This document shows, in pieces, positions 32,856-43,625 of a stretch of DNA of 57,088 bases. Source of the DNA: Fusarium oxysporum f. sp. lycopersici 4287. Lineage: Eukaryota; Ascomycota; Sordariomycetes; Hypocreales; Nectriaceae. Below the pieces are notes generated by a model, which was given only the letters and a program-made list of their open reading frames with translations, was not told the origin of the DNA and did not search any database. Every line of letters starts with the position of its first letter. Within the stretch, counting starts at the first letter, position 1. The stretch lies in contig NW_017264845.1 in assembly GCF_000149955.1 (NCBI RefSeq), positions 502,232-559,319 on the forward strand, in the 5' to 3' direction. A program made the position numbers and the translations under genes.

Positions 32856-33657
32856 TATCTATCCCTTCAGTGGCACTTAGTCCTGCATGTCTTATTACCC
32901 CGCCCTGTTCAGCACTCAATAAAGAACGGAGTTGATAGTTTCCAAGAATCAGACAGCACAATCCAGGGATGGCTGTGGAGGTTCGTGTAGACGCGGGTTG
33001 CTTTGTTATCTGTGGGGGTTGTAAATATGCAGCTGCTTCTCTTTTCATCCATGCCTGGCGCGGCCATGCAACCAATAATTAGATTTCAACGACTCATAAT
33101 GCGACGTCTCTGAGCCACTAGCTTGATTCGGAAGGTGTAACGCTGGACCCTGCTCTGCGACTGATTTAATATGAAGCCTTCTAGTTTAATTATGAGCTGT
33201 AGAAGGAAAAAATATTCAATTAAAAAAAACGAATGCGCTCCTATATTATTAAGTATCTAAGGATCTGATGAAGCTACAAAAGACAAGAGATATTGGTTGT
33301 GTCGCTGAAAACTTAAGCTGCAATTGCCTACTGGATTTGCGTATGTGACGCGTGCTCAGACCGTCAATCAAAATGGGACAAATAACTCGCCACAGTATGG
33401 ATTACATGGGAATAAACCGGAGATAGACAGGCACTTGAGAAGTGAACAGGGGTACACGACAATTAGGAATAGAAGAGTAGGGAAGAGGTCCATTACGACT
33501 AAGCATAGAAAAGTATATAAGATAGGATAAAGTGGAGGAGATTGAGTAGATGTTGTACGAAGACGATAGATATGTCAGGTTCAGCAAACGATGGTAAAAT
33601 GCTGTTGTTTGGGTCTGGAGTGATCAAGTTGTTGAACTTGACAAGGGTTAGCCGACG
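32856..33657. other. Intergenic
   Basis: No gene seen. AT content rises near 33180-33260 (runs of A and T). No palindromes like those at 33658. Confidence 0.4.
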
Positions 33658-33797
33658 GAAACGCGTCGCGTTTCGTGTTTTAGGTTTTTAATTTCCATTA
33701 GTGCGGCATAAGAAACGCACTGCGTTTCCATCGAAAGAAATATGGGTCGGAGATTTTGGACGATGATTGGTCAAAAACAGGAAACGCAGTGCGTTTC
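33658..33797. repeat. Palindrome cluster B: three 17-bp 7-3-7 palindromes
   Basis: Perfect sites at 33658-33674 (spacer GTC), 33712-33728 (ACT) and 33781-33797 (AGT), all GAAACGC-NNN-GCGTTTC. The start-to-start distance from second to third is 69 bp, the same as in cluster A, and GATTGGT again lies between them. After the last site both copies read ATGCTTGA(T/G)TAGG, so the clusters are homologous, in the same orientation. Confidence 0.78.
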
Positions 33798-34303
33798 TGA
33801 TAATAATGCTTGAGTAGGTGAAGCGGGATCAGGCCCGGGCATCCAGAATAAGCTTTTGCAAATGCTTAGGATGCAGACGAGGCACACGGAATTAACCAGA
33901 TACGGCATCAAACATGAATGGTGGTCGCAGCAGCCCAGAAAGCCGTGGAGGTTATTGATCATCTGCAGACATCTATTTGGGTCTATGACGCGGAGTATAG
34001 GCTACTCTTGCACTGATCACCGCTTCCCCACCACTCACAGCTAACCCTGGTCCGTCCCCGCTCCATTGTCACCATGCCATTCCTGACCTCGGCTCTTTCC
34101 CACCGTTACCCGCTTTGACCCTTATTCCTGAATCCAGGGCTTGCGAGGTTTAAGAGCCACAATGCAGCTTGTTTTGCTAGGGGGTGGCGCAGTGGAGCGA
34201 ATCCTTCTGTCTCTTTGTTGCTTCTCTTGGTAATTGGTAGGTTTCAATATCATTCATATTGGATGTCGTGCTTCAGAATACCACAGGTCGCATCCTAGGT
34301 GTA
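33798..34303. other. Intergenic between cluster B and the RIP-ruined element
   Basis: No gene or RNA that I can support. A tRNA-like start (GGTGGCGCAGTGGAGC near 34183) has no B box or acceptor pairing downstream. Confidence 0.4.
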
Positions 34304-35535
34304 ACGTCGGATGGGGGGAAACCGGCCACCCCCGGAAACCGGCCACCTTACACTAACAGATAATAAAAATAAAGGATTTAATAGCTTCCTCTATATAGCT
34401 TTAAATAAGAATTATAGTGTCACGGGCTGGGCTCGGTAGGGCAGGTGAACGGGGAACGCTTCAGGCAGAATACGGTCTATTGCTACGGATAGGCACTGCA
34501 GGCAGGTCAGGCTCTATTAACAAGACGTAGCTCGAGGAGCTACGTTCAGGAACTATCTGGTCGGTAAACAAAGTCTCTGCGATAACGTATCGCCACGTGA
34601 TCCGGATCTACCTTGTTAGTGGTCTAGGGTAGGCCAGTCTGGTCGAGCTGTGACATATAGATAATTTTTATATACTACTAATATAATACTATATAAAAGT
34701 AATTTTATTTTTTATATATAATATATAGTTATTATATAATATAAGTTTAAATAGAGTTTAAAAGTTAAGAGATAAGAAATGTTTTAAATTAAATATTAAA
34801 TCTAATAAAAATAATATAAGCTTAAAAAGATAAGATCTGAGCTTTTTATTACTTATATTAAGTATAGAAAAATACTATAAAATTATATAATTTCTTTAAA
34901 TAATAATAATAAACTTTTAAAATAAATCTTAAGAAAATTTATATAAAAATATAAATTATTTTAAAATTTAATTATAAATTAAATAAAATAGCTATTTAAA
35001 TACTTTAACTTATATAAACTGGCTTATAAGCTAAAGTAATATAATATATTTTAATATTTATTTTATTAAGCTATTTTAATACTTATAATAATAAGTAAGT
35101 TTATTATTAATAATAAAACTTAAATTATTAAATATATATTAAATATTAAGTAATATATATTATATATTCTCTTAATAAAAAGCTTTAAACTCTTAGTAAT
35201 TTTAATTTTAAAACTAGAATTTTATAACTATTTTAATAGACTTTATATAAAGGTTTTAAATTAGTTAAGGTTTTCTTAGTAAATACTAGTAATTCCTTAA
35301 CATTTTTTACCTTATATATTAAAATAGCTATATTTTCCTATATAAGCTTAATATAATTATATAGTATTTTTTTTATATTATATAAGCTATTTAACTATAT
35401 AAATAAAACTAGAAAAAAATTATATTAGTAATCTATAATATCTTATTAATATTTAAAAATGTTATATTTTCTTAGCTTATAGTAGAGGAAAAGTGGCCGG
35501 TTTCTGGGGGTGGCCGGTTTCCGGGTGACCGACGT
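34304..35535. mobile_element. RIP-ruined TA-flanked DNA transposon (Fot1-like ends)
   Basis: Ends form a 43-bp inverted repeat (34304-34346 and 35493-35535) starting ACGTCGG and containing GAAACCGGCCAC twice; the match is interrupted at positions 8-13. TA flanks both sides (34302-34303, 35536-35537). The ACGT start and TA duplication match the Fot1-like element at 18.3 kb. Apart from the inserted LTR, the interior is almost only A and T, with no coding capacity, the extreme result of RIP. The family of the lost transposase is inferred from the ends only. Confidence 0.8.
34418..34655. repeat. Solo LTR, 238 bp, with TATAG target duplication
   Basis: Starts TGTCACGG, ends GCTGTGACA, and is directly flanked by TATAG at 34413-34417 and 34656-34660. 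Base composition is normal, unlike the AT-only DNA on both sides, so it inserted after the host element had been mutated. The LTR family does not match the copia LTR at 4192. Confidence 0.87.
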
Positions 35536-35537
35536 TA

Positions 35538-37094
35538 GGATACAAGGTTGCTGCTGGTGCTGAAGCCCCCTGCCCTCCGCTAGCCCCAATTTACTGATGC
35601 CTGAACCTCAGACCCCAACGTTTCAAGCGATATCGTGCAGCGTCGGGTTGAAGGCAGAGGTTTGATAGACAGCTACCCTACTGTTCGACGTAACTCTGAT
35701 CTGCCATGATCAAATGGTAAGTAATATCCATAGATAACCTCATCCACGGCCGTTGGTCTTACAGTCAATGAGGCCATGGAGCATCTACAACCCCTTTCCG
35801 TACGTACTCTGGCGCCGATGCTGCCGCCCGGGTAAGCCCAACAGCATCTCACTATCAAGATCCCTCATACGAGCTAAGATGGCGTCATGGCTAAACACAG
35901 CGATGGGTGACTGCCAAAACTGCCGTGCTACTGAATGAGACCTAACACCGTATTGTGATGGTGGTAGAAGCCCTAATCTGGACTAGAGTTTAGGACGGAG
36001 GGGAGGGGAGACTGGTGAAACCTAACGCCCGTACATTCTCTTTGGTCCCGTCCCCACCCAATTTTTTCCCAGCGACCATTCGGTCTTGTTTCGAGGGCCT
36101 GGAGTCTGGAGGCTAAAAACGAAGACCAAACGTCAAATCCTTCACAACCATCCCAGGTCTACAGTATTTGATAAATACTGCTTCTCCAATGTCTCGAGAA
36201 ATATGACATATCAATTATAGCAAATCCGGGTAGTCATGGTTAAAGATGCGTCGCTCACCGACTCTATTTGACTGTCGTCACAGAGCTCAATCATTAAGCC
36301 ATCCCCACTTTTGCGCACAAACATTATGGCAGCTGGATAGCCATGTTCGCTGGGACTGGCACGAATTTCGTAAGCGCTGGCTTCCTAAAATGTAGCCCCG
36401 GGCCCCTCAGCCGCATCCCTAATGGCTCAGAAATACTCAACCAATAAGGTTGATTCGCCTGTGAGAAGGTTATTTTTTTTGCGGAATGACCGTTGCGGCC
36501 CGTGCCTCAGTCTAAGCGCGCCCGCCACTCATAGGTATTTCAGAGTGAAAAATCACAGAAATAGTACAGTAAAGCAAAGACGTTTAGACTATGCCACTAA
36601 GGATCTTGGATATGCCCTCGATAAGCCAGGAATAACCAAATCGCGACATTATAGACCTAGTTGAAGGTATCGGGCTCGCATAGTAGGCATAATGCGGTAT
36701 CGGCTGCGCAGTAATGGATGAATTTAGCATGTAAGCCTCTTGAGCCACTTACCTGTTGCTAACCAAGTATGAGCCAGGATGCATTGGACTTTCCACATGC
36801 ACGATTTGGTCACCAAGGTGTCACTCATACCGCTTTCCAACGAATAGCAGCTGGCTTTGCTTTTGAGGTAGGATTTGGATTAGGAGACGAAGACACAGAA
36901 CCACAAGATGCGCGCTGAATCCAACCAGCAAGAGGACTCAATACAAATATGCAATGTCTGCCTCAGTCCTTTGCGGCTGTTCAGATAACCTTTGCTCTAT
37001 CACGGTAGCTGATCATCCTCACTGAGATTCGTCACCTTCTTGATCAGACCGGACAAAAGAGACATCTTGATCCTTTCCAATCTTTGAAGCCAAT
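35538..37094. other. Intergenic, about 1.5 kb
   Basis: No supportable coding region, RNA or repeat. Short frames here have no recognisable similarity. The last few hundred bases must contain the promoter of the gene at 37095; an in-frame TGA lies 21 bp before its ATG. Confidence 0.4.
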
Positions 37095-38768
37095 ATGAAG
37101 GTCTCTAGTGGGGTGCATGCTTGCCTCCTTGGCGTTCTTACCCAGCATGTTGCGCAATCATGGGCGCTACTAGGAGAGGCGAAAGCAATGGTTGAAGACT
37201 CTATGGAGTGGATGGACAAGTTCTACGACCCGAAGATCTCACAGCTATATGACCTCGAATCTAAGGCGGCAATGAACCACGAGACACTAGCCTCTACATG
37301 GTATGCGGTCGGACTTCTTGCACGGAACGGCAACGGTGACGCCTCAAGGGCTGAGGATGTCATAAGATACGTCATCAAGGACCAGCATGACAACCCCAAA
37401 GACTTGTGGTATGGCGACTATACGCGAGAGCCGGAGGAGCCAACTGTTGGAACACCATGGTACCCTGCCCGCATGTACGGATCGTGGGACCCGAACTGGC
37501 GAGGCTTCGTCGGTCTCAGCTTCATCACGATATACGAAGAGTTCGGTGACCTGTTGTCTGACGATTTGAAGGGGCTTATACTGGAAAGTCTACGTAACTG
37601 CAGCATTGGCGGCTCATACCGCGAGGGTGGTGTGAACGGAGATAACCTCTATCCATCTTACAGTAACACTGCAATCATGCGTGCAATCGAGACAAGCTGG
37701 ACCGGTCGCCAAATAGGCGATGACAATATGACACAGGCTGGAGAGGATTATGCGAAGAAGATTATTGACCTCTTTGACTTGCATGATACGCTTTCTGAAT
37801 TCAACTCAGCGACTTACACCGGCATTTCACTCTTTGGTCTTACACTATGGTGTAAGTATGGCCATGGGGATAGTATTCTCTCCCAAAGAGGTCCAGATCT
37901 CCTGCGCGGTGTCTGGAATTACACATCGCAACTGTGGAATCCGGGGATGCGGAACCTCGCTGGTCCATGGGACCGTTCATACACGTTCGACATGACCAAG
38001 TCTCTCGGCATCCTATCCCACTTTCTCGCACCCATTATCGGTAGAAAAGAGGCGGGTGTATGGCAGTACCCGGAAGTCATGAGCCATGCCCGTGACTGGG
38101 CTTGGGCGCCACTCATTGCCGTCCACTCGGAATTCCACAACTCATTGCTTTCGGAGGATCTTAAGGAGTCACTGAAGATATTTGATGGAGAGAGGACATA
38201 CAAAGGGAAGGCCTACTATCCGCCCTACGACCTTGATACCCGTAATATCACGACGTGGCTCAGCGAGTCGCTGATGATCGGAGCTCAGTCGTATCGGACG
38301 CAGAGCGCAAACGGACCGTCGAATAACAAGGCCCAGTTCCATCCCGCTGTTGCACATTGGGCTTATGGAGATGATAGCATCGGATGGCTCAGCGTAAGTT
38401 AATACGGCTTCAGAATTCACTCCTGTCTTTACTGACGCAACACCCAGCTCCGTCCTACTGAGGCCCACGTCCTGATGCAAGTCTCGCCAAAGAAGCTGAA
38501 AGTGACTTATCCTGAGGGGACCAGCAGTTCTGTATTCACTTTTGTGGCCTCTCCCTCACTTGCGAAGAGGGATGTCCAGTCGTGGGCTGACATTCAAGGC
38601 ATCTCGATATCTGTCTCTGGAAATGCAAATCCCGTGCCGAAGGTCACATTCGCTGGCCGATATGGTGGTTTAGGAAGTCCAATTTACGACTACAATTATT
38701 GGAGTTTGGTTCATACGATGCCTCCTGGATTTGAGGGCGCCCCTGAGATTATCATTGAGTTCGAATGA
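37095..38768 (+). CDS. Uncharacterised conserved-looking fungal protein, about 539 aa, possibly secreted
   Basis: Two exons joined by a 54-nt intron at 38394-38447 (GTAAGT...ACCCAG) at WLS-LRPTEAH. The N-terminus has a Lys at 2 and a moderately hydrophobic stretch to about residue 25, a weak signal-peptide candidate. Rich in aromatic/acid motifs: WYAVGLLARNG, WYGDYTREPEE, YGSWDPNWRGF, YPSYSNTAIMRA, NLAGPWDRSYTFDM. The repeated helical character suggests an (alpha/alpha) barrel, as in some glycosidases and terpene-acting enzymes, but I do not recognise the family and assign no reaction. The C-terminal 100 residues look like a beta-rich domain. Intact, with a stop at 38766-38768. Start supported by an upstream in-frame stop. 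Confidence 0.75.
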
Positions 38769-40256
38769 GACGTACCCTCAGAGGGATGAAGACCAACCGG
38801 TTCATTACACTGTTCGTAGGCACAAATATCCGTATCATAGATCTGTTATTGTGCTCTTCTTGTATAGACCTGACCCCTGAATTGATATCACTATGCCATA
38901 TCACTTTGCCCTTGCTCAATGAGACAGCGAAAGCATTCTCTTTGTTGTAGCCAAGTCCCTGGGCACCAATCTGACTTTCTTTGCTTTTGGTCTCGCTTGA
39001 TGGTTTCCCTTGCTTAGCAAGCCCTCCAAAGGGTTCCAAGCCGTAGGATCAGATAATTCCGGGGCCGGGAGGATCTGGAAATGCGTGACAAGGTAGAGAA
39101 TGACAGTGCACAGCGCGCGCGAAGCAACATGACTGGCCACGCACATTCGACCACCCATTACCAATGCGAATTGTGTCAGCGAAGTGAACTGTATCACCAG
39201 ATAGCCACAGCTTTGGAATTTCAAACGTTTTGCCTGGCCTGTCTCTCTGTTGTCGTCGTCCGGACGAGGCGGGAACCACTGTGTAACGGTCGCACCTGTC
39301 AGACATTACGTGTATTCGGTCCATTGATCCAGATTGATATATTTTCTGTCTATTACTATTTTGGTCGACTTGGAACCATTTGTTGCCTGACCTGGAAGAG
39401 AAAAATCGTTGACAGCTGATTCCAGCAATCCATGGTAGTTCAGCGGGAGGCGTTGGGGATTCCGTCGATGACCTTCCTTTGCATCTTGGATTAATCCACT
39501 GGTGCTTTTGGCACAATGAGCTTGAATCTTTGGAACCTGAGGCAGAAACGTGCCGCATATTCGACACTTGAGTCCATCCCGCTTTGGTGCACCAAGACAA
39601 ATAATGGGTTGGATTGTCGGCGGTGGATATTGTATTTGATCGAGCTAAGACTGGTTTTGTAATATATGGGGGAGTATTTGAATTGTTTTTGCTAGTTTGC
39701 GTCGGCTCTCCGCGTTTATGTCATGATGCCGTGTTCGCAAGTGCGTAGCAACTTCACCAGCAACGCACCCGAACTGACACACTTGACATATAAGGATTTT
39801 ATATTGAGGAAGCAGAATGAACTGTTAGATTACATCAGACGAGCCTGATTCTATGTTAGAACTCATGGTCGTGGTACAGTAGTGATCGAAAAGTTGAAGT
39901 GCCACGGTCAAAATTCTAACTTCTCAAGAATTGCAGTCCCCCCCTTCTAAACGCTAGTTCCTCGCGCATGACGCGCCTAATCAGACAGGAAGCTTGGGGT
40001 TGAAAGGATTCAAGGCGTGGTGCTGCTGCAATTTGGCGCTATCGGAAAGTGGTAGGAAAATCCGCGACTCGCTTGTATTTACGGCCCGCTTATAAAGCAA
40101 GTTACTCCTGCACGTTTCCTGACCCGACCCCTGTCCGTCTGGTCGTGCTCCGATATTCCTCCACAGCAAGGCTTCCTGGCGCATTCCAAGCCGTCGTGTT
40201 CCCACAATCTTCCCAGCAGTTGACAGCGCAGCTCCTTTCTGGGAAGTTGAGGTCTC
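38769..40256. other. Intergenic, with one member of a 50-bp repeat pair
   Basis: Open frames on both strands at 39.05-39.6 kb overlap each other and have no recognisable domain, so I do not call a gene. Confidence 0.4.
39294..39343 (+). repeat. 50-bp direct repeat, copy 1
   Basis: Matches 41527-41576 at 44 of 50 positions; all six differences are transitions. The pair brackets the SDR gene. Probably fragments of one mobile element. Confidence 0.7.
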
Positions 40257-41219
40257 TTAGGCTAGTTTCCGTCGTGTAGCTTTAGCCATCTCACGAGCAA
40301 TCGGAATGACGCTCTGCACTACCATATCCTACATTTGCAATTAGATATCGATTCAATATCAGAGATAGCTCAAGTCTTACAAAAACGGACTGTGGTAACA
40401 GCCACGACAGTAGACGGAGGATTGAAGCGTCTTTGCCGGCCCAGACCACTCCGCCTGTGCCTTTTTCGACCTCACCGACTACTTTAGTCGCATACTGCTT
40501 CGCACTTATTCCATTCTCTTGCATGCGGCCATCAACAAGGCCATGAATGAAGTCCCTAATCTCAAAGTACTGGGAATAATCAGGTACATCGGCCGCATGA
40601 TGTTCAGAAAAAAAAGTTGGTTTTGACCGCGGAGATAAGCAGGGTAATAGTACGAATTCCGGGAGGTTGAAGTTCGTGACGCCATGTCTCACTGGCCGAG
40701 AAAAGAGCAGCCTTGGAGCTGTTGTAAATGCCTAGGCTATTAGAAAATGGCTATAAAGAGAATCTGGCAATCACTCATGAGCGGCATAGGGGCGATTGCG
40801 TTAACAGAGGAATTGTTCACAATGCATCCTTTGGTCTTGATCAGAAGAGGGGCAAAGGCTTGAAGCATAGTCAATGGAGCCCAGAAGTTTAGTTCGAACA
40901 GCTTCTTGCTCTCCTCAATCGAAACATCCAAAGCCGGTAAAGTGTAGCCCCCGCCACTATTGTTGACGAGAACATCGAGCCCACCACCGGTTTGGCTCTT
41001 GACGCTTTCAACAGCAGCGGCGATCGACTCCGTGGATAACACGTCTAGCTTCAGAACCGTGACATTTGCCGCACTGGAGAGACTCGGCGGCAATTTTGAT
41101 GGGTTACGTGCAGTTGCGAAGACGTGGTAACCTTTGGCGTGAAACGCATCGGCCAATGCTCCGCCAATACCACCAGCAGAGCAGCCGGTGATTAGGACAG
41201 ACTTCCGTAGAGAATTCAT
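40257..41219 (-). pseudogene. Short-chain dehydrogenase/reductase (AYR1-like), frameshift in an A8 tract
   Basis: NAD(P)-dependent classical SDR. Cofactor motif TGCSAGGIGGALA near 11-23, NNSGG near 87, catalytic Tyr/Lys as YNSSK. Introns: 40732-40774 (43 nt), joining PLMS to IYNSSKAAL, and 40329-40380, joining LLPQSVF to DMVVQSVIPIA; the stop is at 40257-40259. Between them the frame is lost at a run of eight A (40608-40615). With seven A the protein would read AVKTNFFSEHH, the usual SDR block, and run to about 289 residues. The general layout resembles 1-acyldihydroxyacetone-phosphate reductases, but the substrate is unproven. The break may be genuine or a homopolymer error; everything else is intact. 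Confidence 0.8.
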
Positions 41220-41526
41220 TGAAAAGGATTAAGTTATTAAGTCTCTGCAAGATAAATAGGTCAGGACTGTCAAGTCTCAGATACCATGATATGAAACGAA
41301 TTCCTGAGCACTTTTATAGAAAGTTTATGGCGAACGCTGACAGGGGGCCCAACATCCGAAATCTGCGCCGAATCCGTGATAGTGACGCAAATACCGGCCG
41401 CTATACTCGAAACGGCAAACAAAAAGTTGTCTTGGCACCCTGATTAACCCCACATTATGGGATTTGTCTGGGATTTGTCATCCGTTGTCGTTGTGCCAGG
41501 GTATATATGCTCCGCCTTAAACCTTT

Positions 41527-41576
41527 ACCTGTCAGGCATTACGTATATTCGGTCCACTGATTCAGATTGGTGTATT
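41527..41576 (+). repeat. 50-bp direct repeat, copy 2
   Basis: Partner of 39294-39343, same orientation. Between 41220 and 41790 I see nothing else supportable. Confidence 0.7.
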
Positions 41577-41790
41577 CAGGTTGTGCTGTTTTAAATCTAC
41601 CCCTGAACTCTCTACTATTTACGTGCGAAATCTTAAAAGATCCCTGTTTGCACGTGAGACCCCAGCGTATGCCTTCTGTTCAACATTACCACGTTAGGCA
41701 AACAAAAGGGACGTGCCAAGACTTTCAATATGACAGGATCTGAATCCATCCGTCGATGCAGTCACGAGGAAGCTCATCAGAAGCCATGTC

Positions 41791-43036
41791 ATGCGAGGGA
41801 AGAAGAAAAAAGTTCGCCCAGACAAGGGTCAGCCAACGATCGGCAGGAGGGAAAGGACAATGGCTGTTTACACTCAGACAGCACGAATTAAGCTGGAAGA
41901 AGTGGGCAGCTTGTATACTTCACTAATACCTAGCCGTGTCGGCTCGGATTTGTCTTTTGCCGAGTTTGCTGCTGATATAGAGCTGCTGATGCTTTTAAAC
42001 ATAGCTAAAGGTTCGTAACTCAGGTTTCCAAGAATCCTCCGCCTTACTGACATGAACTAAGTTACACCATTCGCAAGAAAGGTTATCTTCCCTCTAAAGG
42101 TGGCGATTGGCCTTCAGGAAGAGAACAATGAGGGACATTACCCCATTGCACGAGACGCTGTTGGTCTTCACATAACGGCGTTCGCAGTGGAAAGCTTCAT
42201 CGACAGGGTTCTTCGCCATCTGGAGAGTATCATCAATTTAGCGGCGTTGCTTCATTTCCAGAAATGCCTGGCACTTCTGAAGTAAAGGCTTCTAGGGGAA
42301 GATGAAGAACTAAAAGTTTCCGACTCTACAATCAGTGTGGTCTTGAAGCTTGCTGAAGCTGCACATTTCGATGGGGATTATCAGACATCAAAGCAGCATA
42401 TGCAAGGCCTTCATAAAATGGTGGACCTGAGAGGAGGTATATATGTGTTCAGGGGCAAAGCCCTTGAAGTAGGGATGTTGAGGTAAACTATACCAACAAC
42501 TTATAGCCATCGGCTAAATACTGATCCTTCATAGGTGCGATCTTAGCATCGCGACGCACAATGGGTCGAGCTATGTGTTCTTCAGTCAGCCTTCACAGCC
42601 GGTTCCGGATTATCCCCATAATCTACTGCGAGCTTGGGACGACAAGATGTGTTCCCAAGGGTACATTGAGATTTCTGAAAGCTTGGACAGCAGTTTGGCG
42701 ACACTTTGGCGAGTTATGAGAAGATTTTGTGTGCTAGTGAATATTGGGACGCAGACTCAGCAGTTAATACGCCCGCAGACTATCCATGAAACGATGACTG
42801 CGGTAATGTATCGCCTGCTGCGCATGGACTTCACTGCCGGCTCGATCAATGAAGCTATACGACATGGGCTATTGGCCTTTTCTTACCATGTGTTCCTGCA
42901 GTGGCAAGATATCAAACTCCCTTACCATTGCTTTCCTACTATCTACAAAAACTGCGTACTCGGCCTCGAGCTTGTCGATGGGATATCTTCTCAGCTGATG
43001 ATTTGGCTCTTAATGACTGGAGCTCTTCAGGGTTGA
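41791..43036 (+). pseudogene. Relic of a fungal-specific transcription factor (Fungal_trans_2-like), no zinc cluster
   Basis: Segments in order: IKLEEVGSLYTSLIPSRVGSD (41791-42018), a block ending FQKCLALLK, then an in-frame TAA (42283-42285; CAA expected, a C-to-T change), then KLAEAAHFDGDYQTSKQHM and GLHKMVDLRGG. An intron at 42483-42534 gives MLR-CDLSIATHNGS, and the frame closes at 43036. The HMxGLxxMVxLRGG pattern is typical of the Fungal_trans_2 regulatory domain. An intron near 42010-42065 is likely, but its 5' site is weak. No N-terminal Cys6 cluster is visible, and the end runs straight into a repeat. I read it as a dead regulator. Confidence 0.62.
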
Positions 43037-43040
43037 AAGC

Positions 43041-43188
43041 CACTCCACCCAATCCACGTAGTGGATCCACTCGTGGATTCCACTGTCCACTCCACTAGCA
43101 AAACCCCAGTGGATTGACTAATCCACCGAATCCACTCGGCGATGTCGTGGATGGATTGGGTGGATTTGGGTGGATTAGAAGTGGGGGT
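43041..43188. repeat. ATCCA/TGGAT-rich inverted repeat, probable hAT-like MITE or transposon end
   Basis: Dense in TCCACCCAATCCAC-like words on the left and their complements on the right; a 12-bp perfect inverted pair is TCCACCCAATCC (43044-43055) and GGATTGGGTGGA (43153-43164). No coding capacity. It follows the regulator relic within 5 bp and may have truncated it. Confidence 0.6.
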
Positions 43189-43380
43189 AGTTAAGGGGCC
43201 AAAAGGGCCCAGCCGAGAGCTAATGTCGCAGGGTAGGCATTAGTAATCTAGCTATACGCTTTAAGTAACTCTGCGGGATGGAATACCCCGCATAAGAGAT
43301 AACTTAAGACATCAATCAACACATTTTGCTGCTGCTCATGATATTCACTCTAATCCTTTAAGCACGCTCAGTGCGACAGC

Positions 43381-43625
43381 TAACCCCAAGCTTAACCCCA
43401 AGGTCAACCCCAAGGTCAACTTAACCCCAGATCATCAGGTTTAAAAATGAAACAACCAGGATTAACATCACAGCTAGCAACGACAAAAAGCAAACAGGTT
43501 AGAATTAGAGTTCACACTACTAACAACAGTTTACTCATTTATTTATTTATTTATCTATTTATCTATCTAGCTATTAATTTATTTATCTATGTCCCTCAAT
43601 CTATCAGTCAATCGATCAATCAATG
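43381..43625. repeat. Tandem AACCCCAAG repeats, then (ATTT)n/(ATCA)n microsatellite
   Basis: 43382-43432 holds four variants of CTTAACCCCAAG/GTCAACCCCAAG. 43530-43622 is a low-complexity run of TATTTA, TATCTA and ATCAATC units ending at the next start codon. Not a telomere repeat (no TTAGGG). Confidence 0.7.

Noticed and set aside
34180..34260. Possible tRNA gene (GGTGGCGCAGTGGAGC)
   Set aside because: No B-box GGTTCGANNCC, no acceptor-stem pairing and no plausible anticodon arm.
39049..39600. 183-codon open frame on the minus strand
   Set aside because: Overlaps another open frame on the plus strand, has no recognisable domain and includes a dispersed repeat; treated as chance.
43381..43440. 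Telomere-like repeat (AACCCCAAG units)
   Set aside because: Fungal telomeres are TTAGGG/CCCTAA; these units have a different sequence and are short and degenerate.
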